From JAYPHU01 sp964611435 (GTDB taxonomy: Bacteria; Pseudomonadota; Alphaproteobacteria; Rhodospirillales; UBA2165), in the NCBI GenBank assembly GCA_964611435.1, contig CAZSXT010000005.1, positions 62,001 through 126,000 on the forward strand: a DNA stretch of 64,000 nucleotides. Direction: 5' to 3'. Of the stretch, positions 35,503 through 45,165 are shown piece by piece. A program made the position numbers and the translations under genes. The notes under the pieces are model-generated. The model saw nothing but the letters and a program-made list of their open reading frames with translations, did not search any database and was not told the origin of the DNA. The first letter of the stretch is position 1. Every line of letters begins with the position of its first letter.

Positions 35503-36308
35503 CCGGACCCGGCGGAAAGGGGCTCGTAATATTCAGGCGTAAATCCGGCGGCGTCCCGGGCTGCTTTTGCAAACGGCGGTTTCAGCTCGCCCTTGAAGCG
35601 AGAGCGAACCAGCGACTGAAACGTCTCCACGGGGTCGAGTTTCCGATACCGGCAAATCTCTTCGAACCAACGGACACCGGCCGCGACATGGGCGACTTCC
35701 TCCCGCGCAATGACAGAGAGAATGCCGACGGCCTTTTCGTCGCCGGCGGCGGTCAATTTCTCCATCGCCATGGGCGTAGTGTCCAACCCTCGCGCTTCGA
35801 GAACCAACGGCACCAACGCCAGTCTTGCCAAAATATCGTCGGTGGTTGCAGCAGCGGCTTCCCATAGACCGTCATGGGCAGGCAGGTCGCCATAGGCTGC
35901 GCCATGGGCCTCTAGGTATCCGGCCAGCAGGGAAAAGTGCCGGGCTTCATCCCGCGCCACATCCACCCAATCGTCGAAGAATTTTTTGGGCATGTCAGGT
36001 GCGCCAAAACGCGCGATCAGGTCCCAGGCAAGGTCGATGGCGTTTAATTCGATATGGGCAATGGCGTGTATGAAAGCGATCCGGCCTGTGGGACTATTCA
36101 CCCGGCGGCGCGGCATGTCCCTGGGCGGGCGGAGTTCAGGGTGGTCCGGTCGGGCTGGACGTTCGGGCGGGTGGGCGTCCCCTGTTTCTGCAAATTCGCC
36201 GCCGCGCCAGGCTTGCGCGATCTCGACCGAGAGCCGGGCTTTCTCCGCCGGATCAGGGCATTGTAGGACGCGGCAGGCCTCTTCCCGCAATGTGCTCCAA
36301 TCGGTCAC
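35499..36308 (-). CDS. DUF455 family ferritin-like protein
   Basis: A 269-residue protein of the DUF455 family. Four-helix ferritin-like features are visible: acidic and His residues in HAIAHIELNAIDLAWDL, VARDEARHFSLLAGYL and REEVAHVAAGVRWF supply EXXH-type metal ligands. The N-terminus, WSTLREEACRVL, is typical of the family. The role is uncharacterised; a di-metal oxidase or hydroxylase chemistry is inferred from the ligands. The start at 36308 overlaps the glnE stop by 4 nt, so it is translationally coupled to glnE. Confidence 0.88.
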   Translation of the reverse strand: MTDWSTLREEACRVLQCPDPAEKARLSVEIAQAWRGGEFAETGDAHPPERPARPDHPELRPPRDMPRRRVNSPTGRIAFIHAIAHIELNAIDLAWDLIARFGAPDMPKKFFDDWVDVARDEARHFSLLAGYLEAHGAAYGDLPAHDGLWEAAAATTDDILARLALVPLVLEARGLDTTPMAMEKLTAAGDEKAVGILSVIAREEVAHVAAGVRWFEEICRYRKLDPVETFQSLVRSRFKGELKPPFAKAARDAAGFTPEYYEPLSAGSG

Positions 36309-39300
36309 GCTGGATCGGGGAGATGGCGTTGGTAAATGTCGCTAACGGCAGACGCGCTGGCATTCAAAGAGTCGACCAAGTCGTCAATTCCGTCGCATTG
36401 TCCCACTTGCGACATGATGATCTGAAGCGCGCGAGGCACCTCGTCGGCATTGGTCGGCCGGAAATCGCCGGCAATGGTGAGGCGCAGCAGGCCCTGAACC
36501 GCTTGGTACAGATCGAGCGCCTCAATTAGAGAGGTGGCTTCGCTGGCCTCGACAAGATCCGCCTTTGACAGATTATCGAGTGCTGTTCGGGTGTTTTGCG
36601 ACAGGATGCCGGGATTTTCATGGGCATGGAGAAGCTGCAGGTATTGAGCAACGAACTCCACATCCAATAAGCCGCCTCTCACATACTTGATATCCCAAAC
36701 GGATTCGGTGTGGCGTTCTCCATCGATCCTTTGGCGCATCTCGGCGATATCGGTTCTCAAAGTCTTGGGATCGCGCTTGCGAGTTAGGTTCTCCCGGATG
36801 ATGGCGTCGGTTTTTTCTGCCAGGGACGAGGACGCGCCCAGAACGCGGGACCGGGAAAGCGCCATTTGCTCCCACGTCCATGCGGCTTCCTCCTGATATT
36901 TCGAAAACCCAGAAATATGAGAGGCAATCGGACCGGCATTGCCCGATGGCCGCAATCGCATATCGATTTCATAGAGTTTGCCGTTGGCCGTCGGTGCGGT
37001 GACCGCGTTGATCAGGCGTTGGGTCAGGCGGGCATAATATTGGCCGATAGAGAGCGGCTTTTCACCATCCGATTGTGAAGCGTTCTCGTCATGATCATAG
37101 ACAATGATGAGATCGAGATCAGATGCGGGGGTCATTTCCCGGCCGCCCAGCTTGCCCATGGCCAGAATAAGCCAGTTGCCGCCCGGAACTATTCCGTGCT
37201 GGGCTTGGAATTCTTCTTCCACTTTCGCCTGGAGGCTGGTCAGGGAAGCCTCCGCGATATCGCTATAGCCCCGGCAAATGGTCTGCCAGTCCGATAGATT
37301 TTTCAGCGCCTGCACACCCAGTTGGAGCCGCCGGTCATTGCTCCATACGCGGACGGCATCGAGTATCTCCTCGAAATAGTCGCAGCGCGACAGCCGTCCA
37401 CCAAGCTCTTCCTTCAATCCTTCCAATGGCGGCAGTTGTTCGTAGAAATCTGGTTCAAGAACGCTATCCAGGCAACTGGGATGCCGCCCTAAGTGTTCTG
37501 CCAGTTTCGGCGCGCTGCCCATGATCTCGGCCAGCAGACTGAGTAGCGGCGGATGAGCCCGGAACAGGGAAAAGAGCTGGATGCCGGACGGCAAGCCCGA
37601 GAGAAAAGCGTCAAACCGCCGAAAGGCGCCATCTGGATCAGGGGTTGAACCGAATACGGCGATCAGTTCCGGCGCGAGCTCGGTCATGATCTGCCGCGCT
37701 CGTTCTGTCGCGGTGGCGCGGTAGCGGCCCCGGTGCCAGCCCCGGACGGTTTCAATTACCAAGGGCGGATTTTCGAATCCAAGCCGCGACAAGGTTTGTA
37801 CTGTATCGGGATCATCATCGCTGCCGGTGAAACTCAGATTGCCGCCAACTTCATCGGCGTGGCTCAACTCCGCCGCTTCCTCGAACAGGCGTGCATAGTG
37901 AGTTTCTACCCGGCGCAGGTGAAACAATATCTCCTCGCGGAACGTCTCAACCTGCGCATGGCCCATGAAGGCGGCAAATTTCATGAGTTCGTCTTGGCCT
38001 TCCGGCAGGGTGTGGGTTTGCTGGTCTTCCATCATCTGCAACCGGTGTTCCACCGTGCGAAGATACCAATAAGTCTCGGTGAGGTCGGCGGCCGTTCCGG
38101 GCTCAACCTGGCCAGCCTCCACCAGTCGGATCAAAGCGCCGCACGTCGTCTGTTCCCGCAAACTCGGATCACGACCGCCCCAGATAAGTTGTTGGGTTTG
38201 GGCATAGAACTCGATCTCGCGAATGCCACCCCGGCCCAGTTTGACATTATGCCCTTCAACGGCGATAGCGCTGCCACCCCGGTGGGAGTTGATTTGCCGT
38301 TTGATGGAATGAATGTCCTCAATGGCGGCAAAGTCCAAATTCTTCCGCCAAACAAAGGGCTGCAGACGCTGCAGGAACAATTCGCCGGCAGCCGTGTCGC
38401 CGGCAATTTGCCGCGCCTTGATCATGACGGCCCGTTCCCAGTTCTGCCCCATGCTTTCATAGTAAGTTTCCGCCGCATCCACCGAAATGGCCAGCGGGGT
38501 AGAGCTCGGATCGGGGCGCAGTCGCAGATCAGTGCGGAACACGTATCCATCGGCCGTTCGCTCCGACAGCATGGTGACCAGGTCTCGGGTCAGGCGCACG
38601 AACTGCCGGTTCAGATTGTCGGGATTATCGGTGTCGATGACGTCACGATCATAGAACACCATCAGATCAATATCGCTGGAGTAATTGAGTTCATAAGCGC
38701 CAAGCTTTCCCATGCCCAGAACGATAAAGCCGGAGCCGTTCTCCGGATCGGTTTCATCGGTCAGCGAGAAGGCCCCCAACTTGGCGTATTTGCGCAATAG
38801 CACCGACGTTGCGGCCCGGACCGCGTCGCCGGCGACGCGGCTGATGTGTGCGGTGACATCCGCCGGTTCCAAAGTTCCCGAAAGGTCACCCAGCGCAATG
38901 GCGGTAGAGGCCAATTTTTTTAGGTTTCGTAAACGTTTCGAGGCATAAGATTCTTCGGACAACAACAAATCTTCGGAGGTCAGCGCAGCGAAACAATCCG
39001 CCAGAACGTTATCCGGTCCGTTCTCGATCATGGAGACGAACTCAACCGGACAAGTAATGGCGCTTTGGGTCAGGAAGGGGGATGCGCCGAACACGGCTTC
39101 GATAAAGTTTCTTTTTTCCCCATCCGCCAGAACCGCTTCAAAGCGGGAGCCCAGCGTTTCATCTTCGCATTGACCTACGGCCTGGCTAAGCCGTTCCAAC
39201 CCGATCTGGGCGTGATCAGGGTCAGCGGCAACTGGAAGCCGGGGGTGATTAACGATAGTATCTGGTGGTGGCATGGCAGACCGTTCTTTTGCGAACAGAC

Positions 39301-39316
39301 TGCTTGAACCTTTCAT
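36305..39316 (-). CDS. glnE: Bifunctional glutamine synthetase adenylyltransferase / adenylyl-removing enzyme
   Basis: About 1003 residues, as expected for GlnE. It has two nucleotidyltransferase domains: the N-terminal deadenylylase with LGMGKLGAYELNYSSDIDLMVFYD, and the C-terminal adenylylase with LAMGKLGGREMTPASDLDLIIVYDHD. Each carries the DxD metal motif. The linker binds PII. It adenylylates glutamine synthetase under nitrogen excess and reverses this under nitrogen limitation. The start is ATG 39316, with TTG 39325 and ATG 39274 as in-frame options. The downstream DUF455 gene is coupled by an overlap. Confidence 0.96.
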   Translation of the reverse strand: MKGSSSLFAKERSAMPPPDTIVNHPRLPVAADPDHAQIGLERLSQAVGQCEDETLGSRFEAVLADGEKRNFIEAVFGASPFLTQSAITCPVEFVSMIENGPDNVLADCFAALTSEDLLLSEESYASKRLRNLKKLASTAIALGDLSGTLEPADVTAHISRVAGDAVRAATSVLLRKYAKLGAFSLTDETDPENGSGFIVLGMGKLGAYELNYSSDIDLMVFYDRDVIDTDNPDNLNRQFVRLTRDLVTMLSERTADGYVFRTDLRLRPDPSSTPLAISVDAAETYYESMGQNWERAVMIKARQIAGDTAAGELFLQRLQPFVWRKNLDFAAIEDIHSIKRQINSHRGGSAIAVEGHNVKLGRGGIREIEFYAQTQQLIWGGRDPSLREQTTCGALIRLVEAGQVEPGTAADLTETYWYLRTVEHRLQMMEDQQTHTLPEGQDELMKFAAFMGHAQVETFREEILFHLRRVETHYARLFEEAAELSHADEVGGNLSFTGSDDDPDTVQTLSRLGFENPPLVIETVRGWHRGRYRATATERARQIMTELAPELIAVFGSTPDPDGAFRRFDAFLSGLPSGIQLFSLFRAHPPLLSLLAEIMGSAPKLAEHLGRHPSCLDSVLEPDFYEQLPPLEGLKEELGGRLSRCDYFEEILDAVRVWSNDRRLQLGVQALKNLSDWQTICRGYSDIAEASLTSLQAKVEEEFQAQHGIVPGGNWLILAMGKLGGREMTPASDLDLIIVYDHDENASQSDGEKPLSIGQYYARLTQRLINAVTAPTANGKLYEIDMRLRPSGNAGPIASHISGFSKYQEEAAWTWEQMALSRSRVLGASSSLAEKTDAIIRENLTRKRDPKTLRTDIAEMRQRIDGERHTESVWDIKYVRGGLLDVEFVAQYLQLLHAHENPGILSQNTRTALDNLSKADLVEASEATSLIEALDLYQAVQGLLRLTIAGDFRPTNADEVPRALQIIMSQVGQCDGIDDLVDSLNASASAVSDIYQRHLPDPA

Positions 39317-39381
39317 TGTGGTCAAGAAAACCTGCGGTCGATGATAATATGTTTTCTAGCCCTGTCATAACCTAGGTCGAG

Positions 39382-42300
39382 ATGGAAGAAGATAACACAC
39401 AACAACAGTCCAAGAGCCGCTTTCTTGGGCGAACCCTCCGTTGGACGCTTCAATTAACGGGGGTCCTCGTCGTGGGCGTCGCGATCCTCACCGGCGTCGT
39501 GGCCTGGCGCCTGACATCCGGCCCTCTGTCGATTGGCTTTCTTACGCCTTACTTCGAACGTGCGCTGAGTGACAGCAATAAGTCGTTCCAAATTGATGTT
39601 GACGATACGATTTTGACGTGGATCGGCGGTGATCGGACAATGGATATACGCCTCGTCGGCTCCCGAATTTTAAACGCCGACGGAAACCTCGTGGCGCAAA
39701 TCCCTGATCTGTCGGTTGCGTTGAGTGCCAAGAGTTTACTGCGCGGTAACATTGTTCCGCAAAGCCTGTCGGTTCTCAATCCATCCCTCCGCGTGGTTCG
39801 ACGGTTTGACGGATCGCTGGATGTGGGCATGGGTGAAAGCGATCAATCCGGCAACGAATTTTCGCAAAGATTTTTCCAGGAATTGTTTCTCAAGCCGGAC
39901 CGGGAGCGGCAGTTCGGATTTTTGACCCGCGTGGAAATTGTGAACGGCTCTCTGTTGATAGATGACCGTAGGCTGGGTGTTGTCTGGCGCGCTCCCCGGG
40001 CGAATATGTCTCTCTCCAGGGACCATGACGGATTGAACGGCTGGGCGGATCTAGATGTCCGTCTCGGCGGGAAGACGGCCAAGCTGACCGCGGCCGGGTC
40101 GTTCTCGGCCAGTGATCCGAATATCCCGCTCTCCGTGACATACAGCAATGTGGCGCCGGCGGCCCTGGCGGCTATCTCACCGCAATTTGATGTGTTCAGG
40201 AATCTAAATCTGCCCTTGCGCGGCCAGGCTAATCTGGTGGTCCGGCGGGATGGTTCGGTGGTCGAGAGCAAGTTCAAGGTTCGGGGCGGCGCCGGCACGG
40301 TTGAGTTACCGCTGCCGAACCCGATCGTTCTGAATCTTCAGTCGGCGATTTTCGAAGGCTCCTATGATTCGACCCGTGAGCACGTGGAGATGAGTGATCT
40401 AACCCTGGATTTCGGTGAGAGGGGAGAGCTCCGGTTGCCGGCGCCCGCCAACCACGCATTTCCGGTTCAACGGATCAAGGCTGCGGGAAGTTTTACCATT
40501 CCGACTTCCCGCTTCGAGTTACGCCGGATGACGGCCGATCTTGGCATTGCGACCGCGCGAATCGACGCCATCGTTCACGAAATCGCGGGTCATTACTCGC
40601 TTGTCGCCAGTGGGGAAATCGAAGATGTAAAAGTTGCGACCTTCGATCAGTTATGGCCGGAGACCTGGGGTAATCTTACCCGAACTTGGATCAAGAAAAA
40701 CATTACTGACGGCGAGATGCCATTGGCGCGGGCGAAACTAAATGGCCGGTGGGTCAAGGGCCTCGGATTCCAAGTGGATTCGCTGATCGGGGACATGTTC
40801 CTCAGCGATATGACGGTTGATTATCTCTCACCGATGCCAGAAGCCGTTCACGCACATGGCCGGGCAAAGTTTGATCAAAAGAGTTTCGAAATCAATGTGG
40901 ATGAAGGTGAAGTCGCAGGACTGGCTGTTACCGGCGGGCGTATACTATTCACGGATTTGGATAAATACGATCAGTTCGCGGACATAGAACTCTATTTCCG
41001 AGGCGCGGTGCAGAACGCTTTAAAACTTATTGATCATGAGCCGCTTAAGTTCGCCGAAGCTGTTGGTTTCGAAACCGCAAATGCGAAGGGTGAGGCGACA
41101 GGCCGTATTAGTCTGAACTTCCTGCTGGAGCGGACGATGACCCAGGACTCTGTTAAGGTCCGCGCAAGTTCCAAGCTTAAAAATGTCGCCATGGATGGCT
41201 TTGTCGCCGGGTTGGATATCGACGATGGCGAGTTCACCCTTACCGCGGACAATCAGAAGCTTGATGTTGTGGGCAGGGCTAAGTTGGCTAACGTCGATGC
41301 CACGCTGTCTTGGCGGGAAATTTTTGCTGCGGACGCGTCCACGAAACGGAGCTACATGGCCCGCGCCAGATTGTCCGAGAGCGACTGGCGCCGTCTGCTA
41401 TTCTTGGAAAATGTTCCCTCGGTAGGCGACTATATCTCCGGTCCGATTCAAGCCGATGTGGATGTGGATTTCGATCAACAGGAGCGGGGGGTTGTCTCAG
41501 CACGCCTCAATCTCGCGCAAACAAATTTGGCCATTCCGGAATTTGCTTGGCGTAAGTCGCCGAGGGTTCAGGCGCTCGCGGAAGTGAAAGCCAACTTGAC
41601 CGGCAATAGACTCAGTAGGATTTCAGAAATCAAGGTGAACGGCGGGGGGCTCGAAATTGAGGCGTCGGCGGATATGGATTCGTCCGGCGGGTTGACGGAA
41701 GTCACGTTTGGGAAAGTCCGCTTCGGCGGCAATGATCTTCGCGGCAGTCTCCGGCCGGCGGACGGCGGTTGGCGCGTTTCCGTTGCCGGAGATCGGTTGG
41801 ACCTCGTTGCCTTGTTGGAAGACCAAGCCGACGACGAGGACGGCCGGGACACGCCCCCCGTCAGGATCAATTTGGATGTAGATCAGGTGCGGCTATATCC
41901 CGGAAAGTCTCTTTCAAGTGTCAAGGGAGACTTGTTTCACAGTGGACGGATTTGGCGCAGTATGTCGCTGGAAGCGCAGTTGCCGAACCGCCGGTCGCTG
42001 GTGGTTAAAATGCTGCCGCAGAACGGTAAGCGCATCCTGCAGGTGGCCGCCAAGGACGCAGGCGAGATGCTCCAGGTCTTCGATATTTACGATAATATTG
42101 TCGGCGGACAACTCGGCCTGAAGGCGGAGTTCGAAGATGATACACCTCGGTCAAAAGTCTCCGGCAGCGTGGCGATTGAGAGTTTCCGTTTGATTGACGC
42201 ACCGGTCATGGCGCGCCTGCTGGGTGTGGCTTCTATTGTTGGTATTCCCGACGGGTTGACCGGCACAGGCCTCTCCTTCCAGCAGATGAACCTCCCCTTT

Positions 42301-42684
42301 ACGCTCGAAAACCATGTCATCGAAATCAAAGACGGCAAGGCCGGCGGGTTCAATCTGGGCATAACCGCGAGCGGCACTGTCGATACCAAGGCCGACCTGA
42401 TTGATATCAAAGGATCGATTGCGCCCTTGGACAAACTCAACAGCCTATTGGGCAATATCCCCTTGTTGGGCGTTTTCTTCTCCGCCGGTGAAAAGGGCGG
42501 CGGCGTGTTCGCAGCTGAATACACGATGAAGGGCGACGTAAAAGACCCGGAAATTACCGCGAATCCGCTGACCGCACTGACACCCGGTATTTTCAGGCGT
42601 ATTTTTGATGTGTTTGATGTTAAGGAGCCAGGGCCCGGAGAGGGACCTCAGCCTGAAATACCTGAATCCGATCTGGCCAAATAG
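39382..42684 (+). CDS. Giant AsmA/YhdP-like envelope protein (DUF3971 plus AsmA_2)
   Basis: A 1100-residue protein with an N-terminal membrane helix (LQLTGVLVVGVAILTGVVAW) followed by an extended region of beta-rich repeats. The C-terminal third, with VGIPDGLTGTGLSFQQMN, TASGTVDTKADLIDIKGSI, NSLLGNIPLLGVFF and GGGVFAAEYTMKG, is the AsmA-type C-terminal module. The organisation resembles YhdP/TamB-like bridge proteins, which carry phospholipids between inner and outer membranes. That function is inferred from family knowledge. It is transcribed away from glnE from a 65-bp intergenic region. Confidence 0.85.
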   Translation: MEEDNTQQQSKSRFLGRTLRWTLQLTGVLVVGVAILTGVVAWRLTSGPLSIGFLTPYFERALSDSNKSFQIDVDDTILTWIGGDRTMDIRLVGSRILNADGNLVAQIPDLSVALSAKSLLRGNIVPQSLSVLNPSLRVVRRFDGSLDVGMGESDQSGNEFSQRFFQELFLKPDRERQFGFLTRVEIVNGSLLIDDRRLGVVWRAPRANMSLSRDHDGLNGWADLDVRLGGKTAKLTAAGSFSASDPNIPLSVTYSNVAPAALAAISPQFDVFRNLNLPLRGQANLVVRRDGSVVESKFKVRGGAGTVELPLPNPIVLNLQSAIFEGSYDSTREHVEMSDLTLDFGERGELRLPAPANHAFPVQRIKAAGSFTIPTSRFELRRMTADLGIATARIDAIVHEIAGHYSLVASGEIEDVKVATFDQLWPETWGNLTRTWIKKNITDGEMPLARAKLNGRWVKGLGFQVDSLIGDMFLSDMTVDYLSPMPEAVHAHGRAKFDQKSFEINVDEGEVAGLAVTGGRILFTDLDKYDQFADIELYFRGAVQNALKLIDHEPLKFAEAVGFETANAKGEATGRISLNFLLERTMTQDSVKVRASSKLKNVAMDGFVAGLDIDDGEFTLTADNQKLDVVGRAKLANVDATLSWREIFAADASTKRSYMARARLSESDWRRLLFLENVPSVGDYISGPIQADVDVDFDQQERGVVSARLNLAQTNLAIPEFAWRKSPRVQALAEVKANLTGNRLSRISEIKVNGGGLEIEASADMDSSGGLTEVTFGKVRFGGNDLRGSLRPADGGWRVSVAGDRLDLVALLEDQADDEDGRDTPPVRINLDVDQVRLYPGKSLSSVKGDLFHSGRIWRSMSLEAQLPNRRSLVVKMLPQNGKRILQVAAKDAGEMLQVFDIYDNIVGGQLGLKAEFEDDTPRSKVSGSVAIESFRLIDAPVMARLLGVASIVGIPDGLTGTGLSFQQMNLPFTLENHVIEIKDGKAGGFNLGITASGTVDTKADLIDIKGSIAPLDKLNSLLGNIPLLGVFFSAGEKGGGVFAAEYTMKGDVKDPEITANPLTALTPGIFRRIFDVFDVKEPGPGEGPQPEIPESDLAK

Positions 42685-42696
42685 CTTTTCCGCCGT

Positions 42697-43950
42697 TTAA
42701 ACCGACTTTACCAGCACGTGCCGCTTCTTGCCGGCCGAGAGTTTGATGACGCCATCACCATTGATGTCGGCGCTGGAAATAGCCTGCATTTCGTTGCTGA
42801 CGGACACGTCATTTACCCGTGCGCCATTTCCCTGAATGAGCTTTCGCGCCTTTCCCTTGGACTCAGCCAGGCCGGCCTGGTGGAAAAGCTCAAAAGCGGC
42901 AATGCCGTCATTCAGTGAAGCGGCTGCTACCTCTATCGTTGGCAGATCCTCGCCGGCGCCTCCGTCAGCAAAGGTCTGACGCGCCGTCTCCGCCGCCGCC
43001 GCTGCGGCTTCATCGCCATGGCACATGCCGGTCACTTCGTTGGCCAGGATGATTTTGGCCTCGTTGATCTCGGCGCCGTCCAGGGCTTCCAGCCTGGCGA
43101 TCTCGTTCAAGGGTAACTCCGTGAACAGCCGGAGGAACCGGCCAACGTCGGCATCCTCGGTGTTCCGCCAATACTGCCAGAACTCGTAGGCAGAGAGCTG
43201 CTGCTCATCAAGCCAAACCGCGCCGGCGGCGGTCTTCCCCATCTTGGCGCCCGACGAGGTGGTCAATAACGGGCTGGTCAAACCGAACAATTGCTTAGCA
43301 TCGACCCGGCGCCCGAGTTCGACCCCGTTTACAATATTTCCCCACTGATCCGAGCCGCCCATCTGCATGGTGCAGTTGTACCGCCGCGAGAGTTCCAGGA
43401 AGTCATAGGCCTGGAGGATCATATAGTTGAACTCCAGGAAGGTCAGTGGCTGTTCACGATCCAGGCGCAGCTTCACGCTGTCGAAGGTCAACATGCGGTT
43501 GATGGTAAAGTGCGGACCGTAATCCCGGAGAAAATCAATGTAGGCCAATTCGTCCAGCCAGTCGGCGTTATTCGCCATAACCGCGTCCGAAACACCGTTT
43601 CCGAAGGTTAGGTATTTGGAGAAGATCGTTTTAATCCCCTCCATATTCTCGTTGATTTTTTCGACGGTCAGAAGCTGCCGGCTTTCGTCCTTACCGGAGG
43701 GATCACCGACCTTGGTCGTGCCGCCGCCCATCAGCACAATAGGCTGGTGCCCGGTTTGCTGCAGCCAGCGCAAAAGCATTACCGGCAGCAGGCTGCCCAC
43801 GTGCAGGCTCGGCGCCGTGCAGTCGAAACCGATATAGGCCGTGATGGTTTCCGTGGCGGCTTTCTTGTCCAGCGCCTCGATGTCGGTGCACTGATGCAGA
43901 AACCCCCGTTCGGTCACGGTATGTACAAAGTCTGACTTGTATTTGGCCAA
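42697..43950 (-). CDS. tyrS: Tyrosyl-tRNA synthetase
   Basis: A 417-residue class I aminoacyl-tRNA synthetase. FDCTAPSLHVGSLLP holds the HIGH-type motif (HVGS). YNCTMQMGGSDQWGNI is the tyrosine-site segment. SGAKMGKTAAGAVW is the KMSKS-type loop. A C-terminal S4 RNA-binding domain (KGKARKLIQGNGARVNDV) completes it. The start appears to be TTG 43950, with AGGAG 10 nt upstream; the ATG at 43957 is in another frame. It is divergent from anmK. Confidence 0.95.
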   Translation of the reverse strand: MAKYKSDFVHTVTERGFLHQCTDIEALDKKAATETITAYIGFDCTAPSLHVGSLLPVMLLRWLQQTGHQPIVLMGGGTTKVGDPSGKDESRQLLTVEKINENMEGIKTIFSKYLTFGNGVSDAVMANNADWLDELAYIDFLRDYGPHFTINRMLTFDSVKLRLDREQPLTFLEFNYMILQAYDFLELSRRYNCTMQMGGSDQWGNIVNGVELGRRVDAKQLFGLTSPLLTTSSGAKMGKTAAGAVWLDEQQLSAYEFWQYWRNTEDADVGRFLRLFTELPLNEIARLEALDGAEINEAKIILANEVTGMCHGDEAAAAAAETARQTFADGGAGEDLPTIEVAAASLNDGIAAFELFHQAGLAESKGKARKLIQGNGARVNDVSVSNEMQAISSADINGDGVIKLSAGKKRHVLVKSV

Positions 43951-44056
43951 GGCTCATCGTCTCCTGAAACGTACGTATTCCGATCCTTGCCGGAAGGCCG
44001 GTCGTTTAGCACAATCGAACATTGGGTACAATTGTGAGGCGGGACCGGAATTATTC

Positions 44057-45136
44057 ATGTCGGAAAAGATGTTCACCGCGTTGGGGTTGATGAGCGGCAC
44101 ATCCATGGACGGGATCGACGCGGCCATCGTCCGGACGGATGGGGGCGAGACGGTTGAGCCAATTGCGTTCCAATCTTTTGCCTATCCTGAAGACTTCCGC
44201 GAGCGGCTGAGGCGATTGATAGACACGGGTGAAGGGCGAGATGAGGTTGAGCGAGACCTCACCGAGCGCCACGCCGAGGCGGTGACGTTCTGTCTCAAGG
44301 CGGGCGCTTTGTTGGCAAATGATCTGGATCTTATTGGATTTCACGGCCACACCATTGATCATGCGCCGGCGGAAGGCCGTACGGTGCAGATTGGCGATGG
44401 GCAATATCTGGCAAGCCGCATCGGGGTCCCTGTAATCAATGATTTCCGGACTAATGATGTGGCCCAAGGAGGAGAAGGTGCACCCTTCGCCCCCGCCTAT
44501 CATCGAATTTTGACAGTGGGAATGCCCCGGCCGACGGTGGTGTTGAATCTGGGCGGGGTCGGTAACGTGACGTGGATCGGCGGCGACGGGGAGGGGGCGC
44601 TGCTGGCCTTTGATACGGGGCCGGGGAATGCCTTGATTGATGACTGGGTCCTGGCCGCGACCGGAGAGCCCTACGATGATGATGGAAATTTGGCAGCCAT
44701 GGGGACTGTTGACCGGACCGCCCTGGCGGCGCTTTTGGCTCATCCTTATTTCCAATTACCCCCGCCCAAGTCATTGGACCGGAACGATTTCGATCCGTCG
44801 CCGGTGAATGGTTTGTCGCTGGAAGACGGCGCGGCGACCCTTGGCGCGTTCACGGTGGAGACCATTGCCCGCGCCACAGCATTCTTTCCGGCGCCGGCGC
44901 TGCGTTGGATTGTCTGCGGCGGCGGACGCAAGAACAGTTGGCTGATCGAAGAATTGAGCAGAGCCCTTGGCGTGGACGTTGACTCGGCCGAGGAGGTGGG
45001 CTGGAACGGTGACGCGGTCGAGGCCGAGGCGTTTGCTTTCCTTGCGGTGAGGTCGCATCTAGGCCTGCCGCTCAGCTATCCGGGCACGACAAAAGTTCCG
45101 GCCCCGGCGACCGGCGGGGTCCGGCACGACCCTTAA
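44057..45136 (+). CDS. anmK: Anhydro-N-acetylmuramic acid kinase
   Basis: A 359-residue kinase that hydrolyses and phosphorylates 1,6-anhydroMurNAc to MurNAc-6-phosphate in cell-wall recycling. ALGLMSGTSMDGIDAAIV is the family's N-terminal ATP-site signature. NLGGVGNVTWI, AFDTGPGNALIDDW and WIVCGGGRKN follow. The start is ATG 44057, which places the conserved N-terminus correctly; an in-frame upstream extension to 43937 overlaps tyrS and is rejected. The stop codon sits inside a Rho-independent terminator. Confidence 0.94.
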   Translation: MSEKMFTALGLMSGTSMDGIDAAIVRTDGGETVEPIAFQSFAYPEDFRERLRRLIDTGEGRDEVERDLTERHAEAVTFCLKAGALLANDLDLIGFHGHTIDHAPAEGRTVQIGDGQYLASRIGVPVINDFRTNDVAQGGEGAPFAPAYHRILTVGMPRPTVVLNLGGVGNVTWIGGDGEGALLAFDTGPGNALIDDWVLAATGEPYDDDGNLAAMGTVDRTALAALLAHPYFQLPPPKSLDRNDFDPSPVNGLSLEDGAATLGAFTVETIARATAFFPAPALRWIVCGGGRKNSWLIEELSRALGVDVDSAEEVGWNGDAVEAEAFAFLAVRSHLGLPLSYPGTTKVPAPATGGVRHDP

Positions 45137-45165
45137 AGCCGGCTAGGCTTTCTTTTTCTTTTTCG
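45135..45165 (+). terminator. Rho-independent terminator of anmK
   Basis: Perfect 6-bp stem AAAGCC (45135-45140) and GGCTTT (45146-45151) with a GGCTA loop, followed by CTTTTTCTTTTT. It begins within the anmK stop codon. Its T-tract overlaps the 3' coding end of the convergent hydrolase gene, where the complement encodes the Lys-rich tail. Confidence 0.75.

Noticed and set aside
37733..38800. 355-residue open frame opposite glnE
   Set aside because: It is a shadow of the conserved GlnE coding strand, with no ribosome site or family motif.
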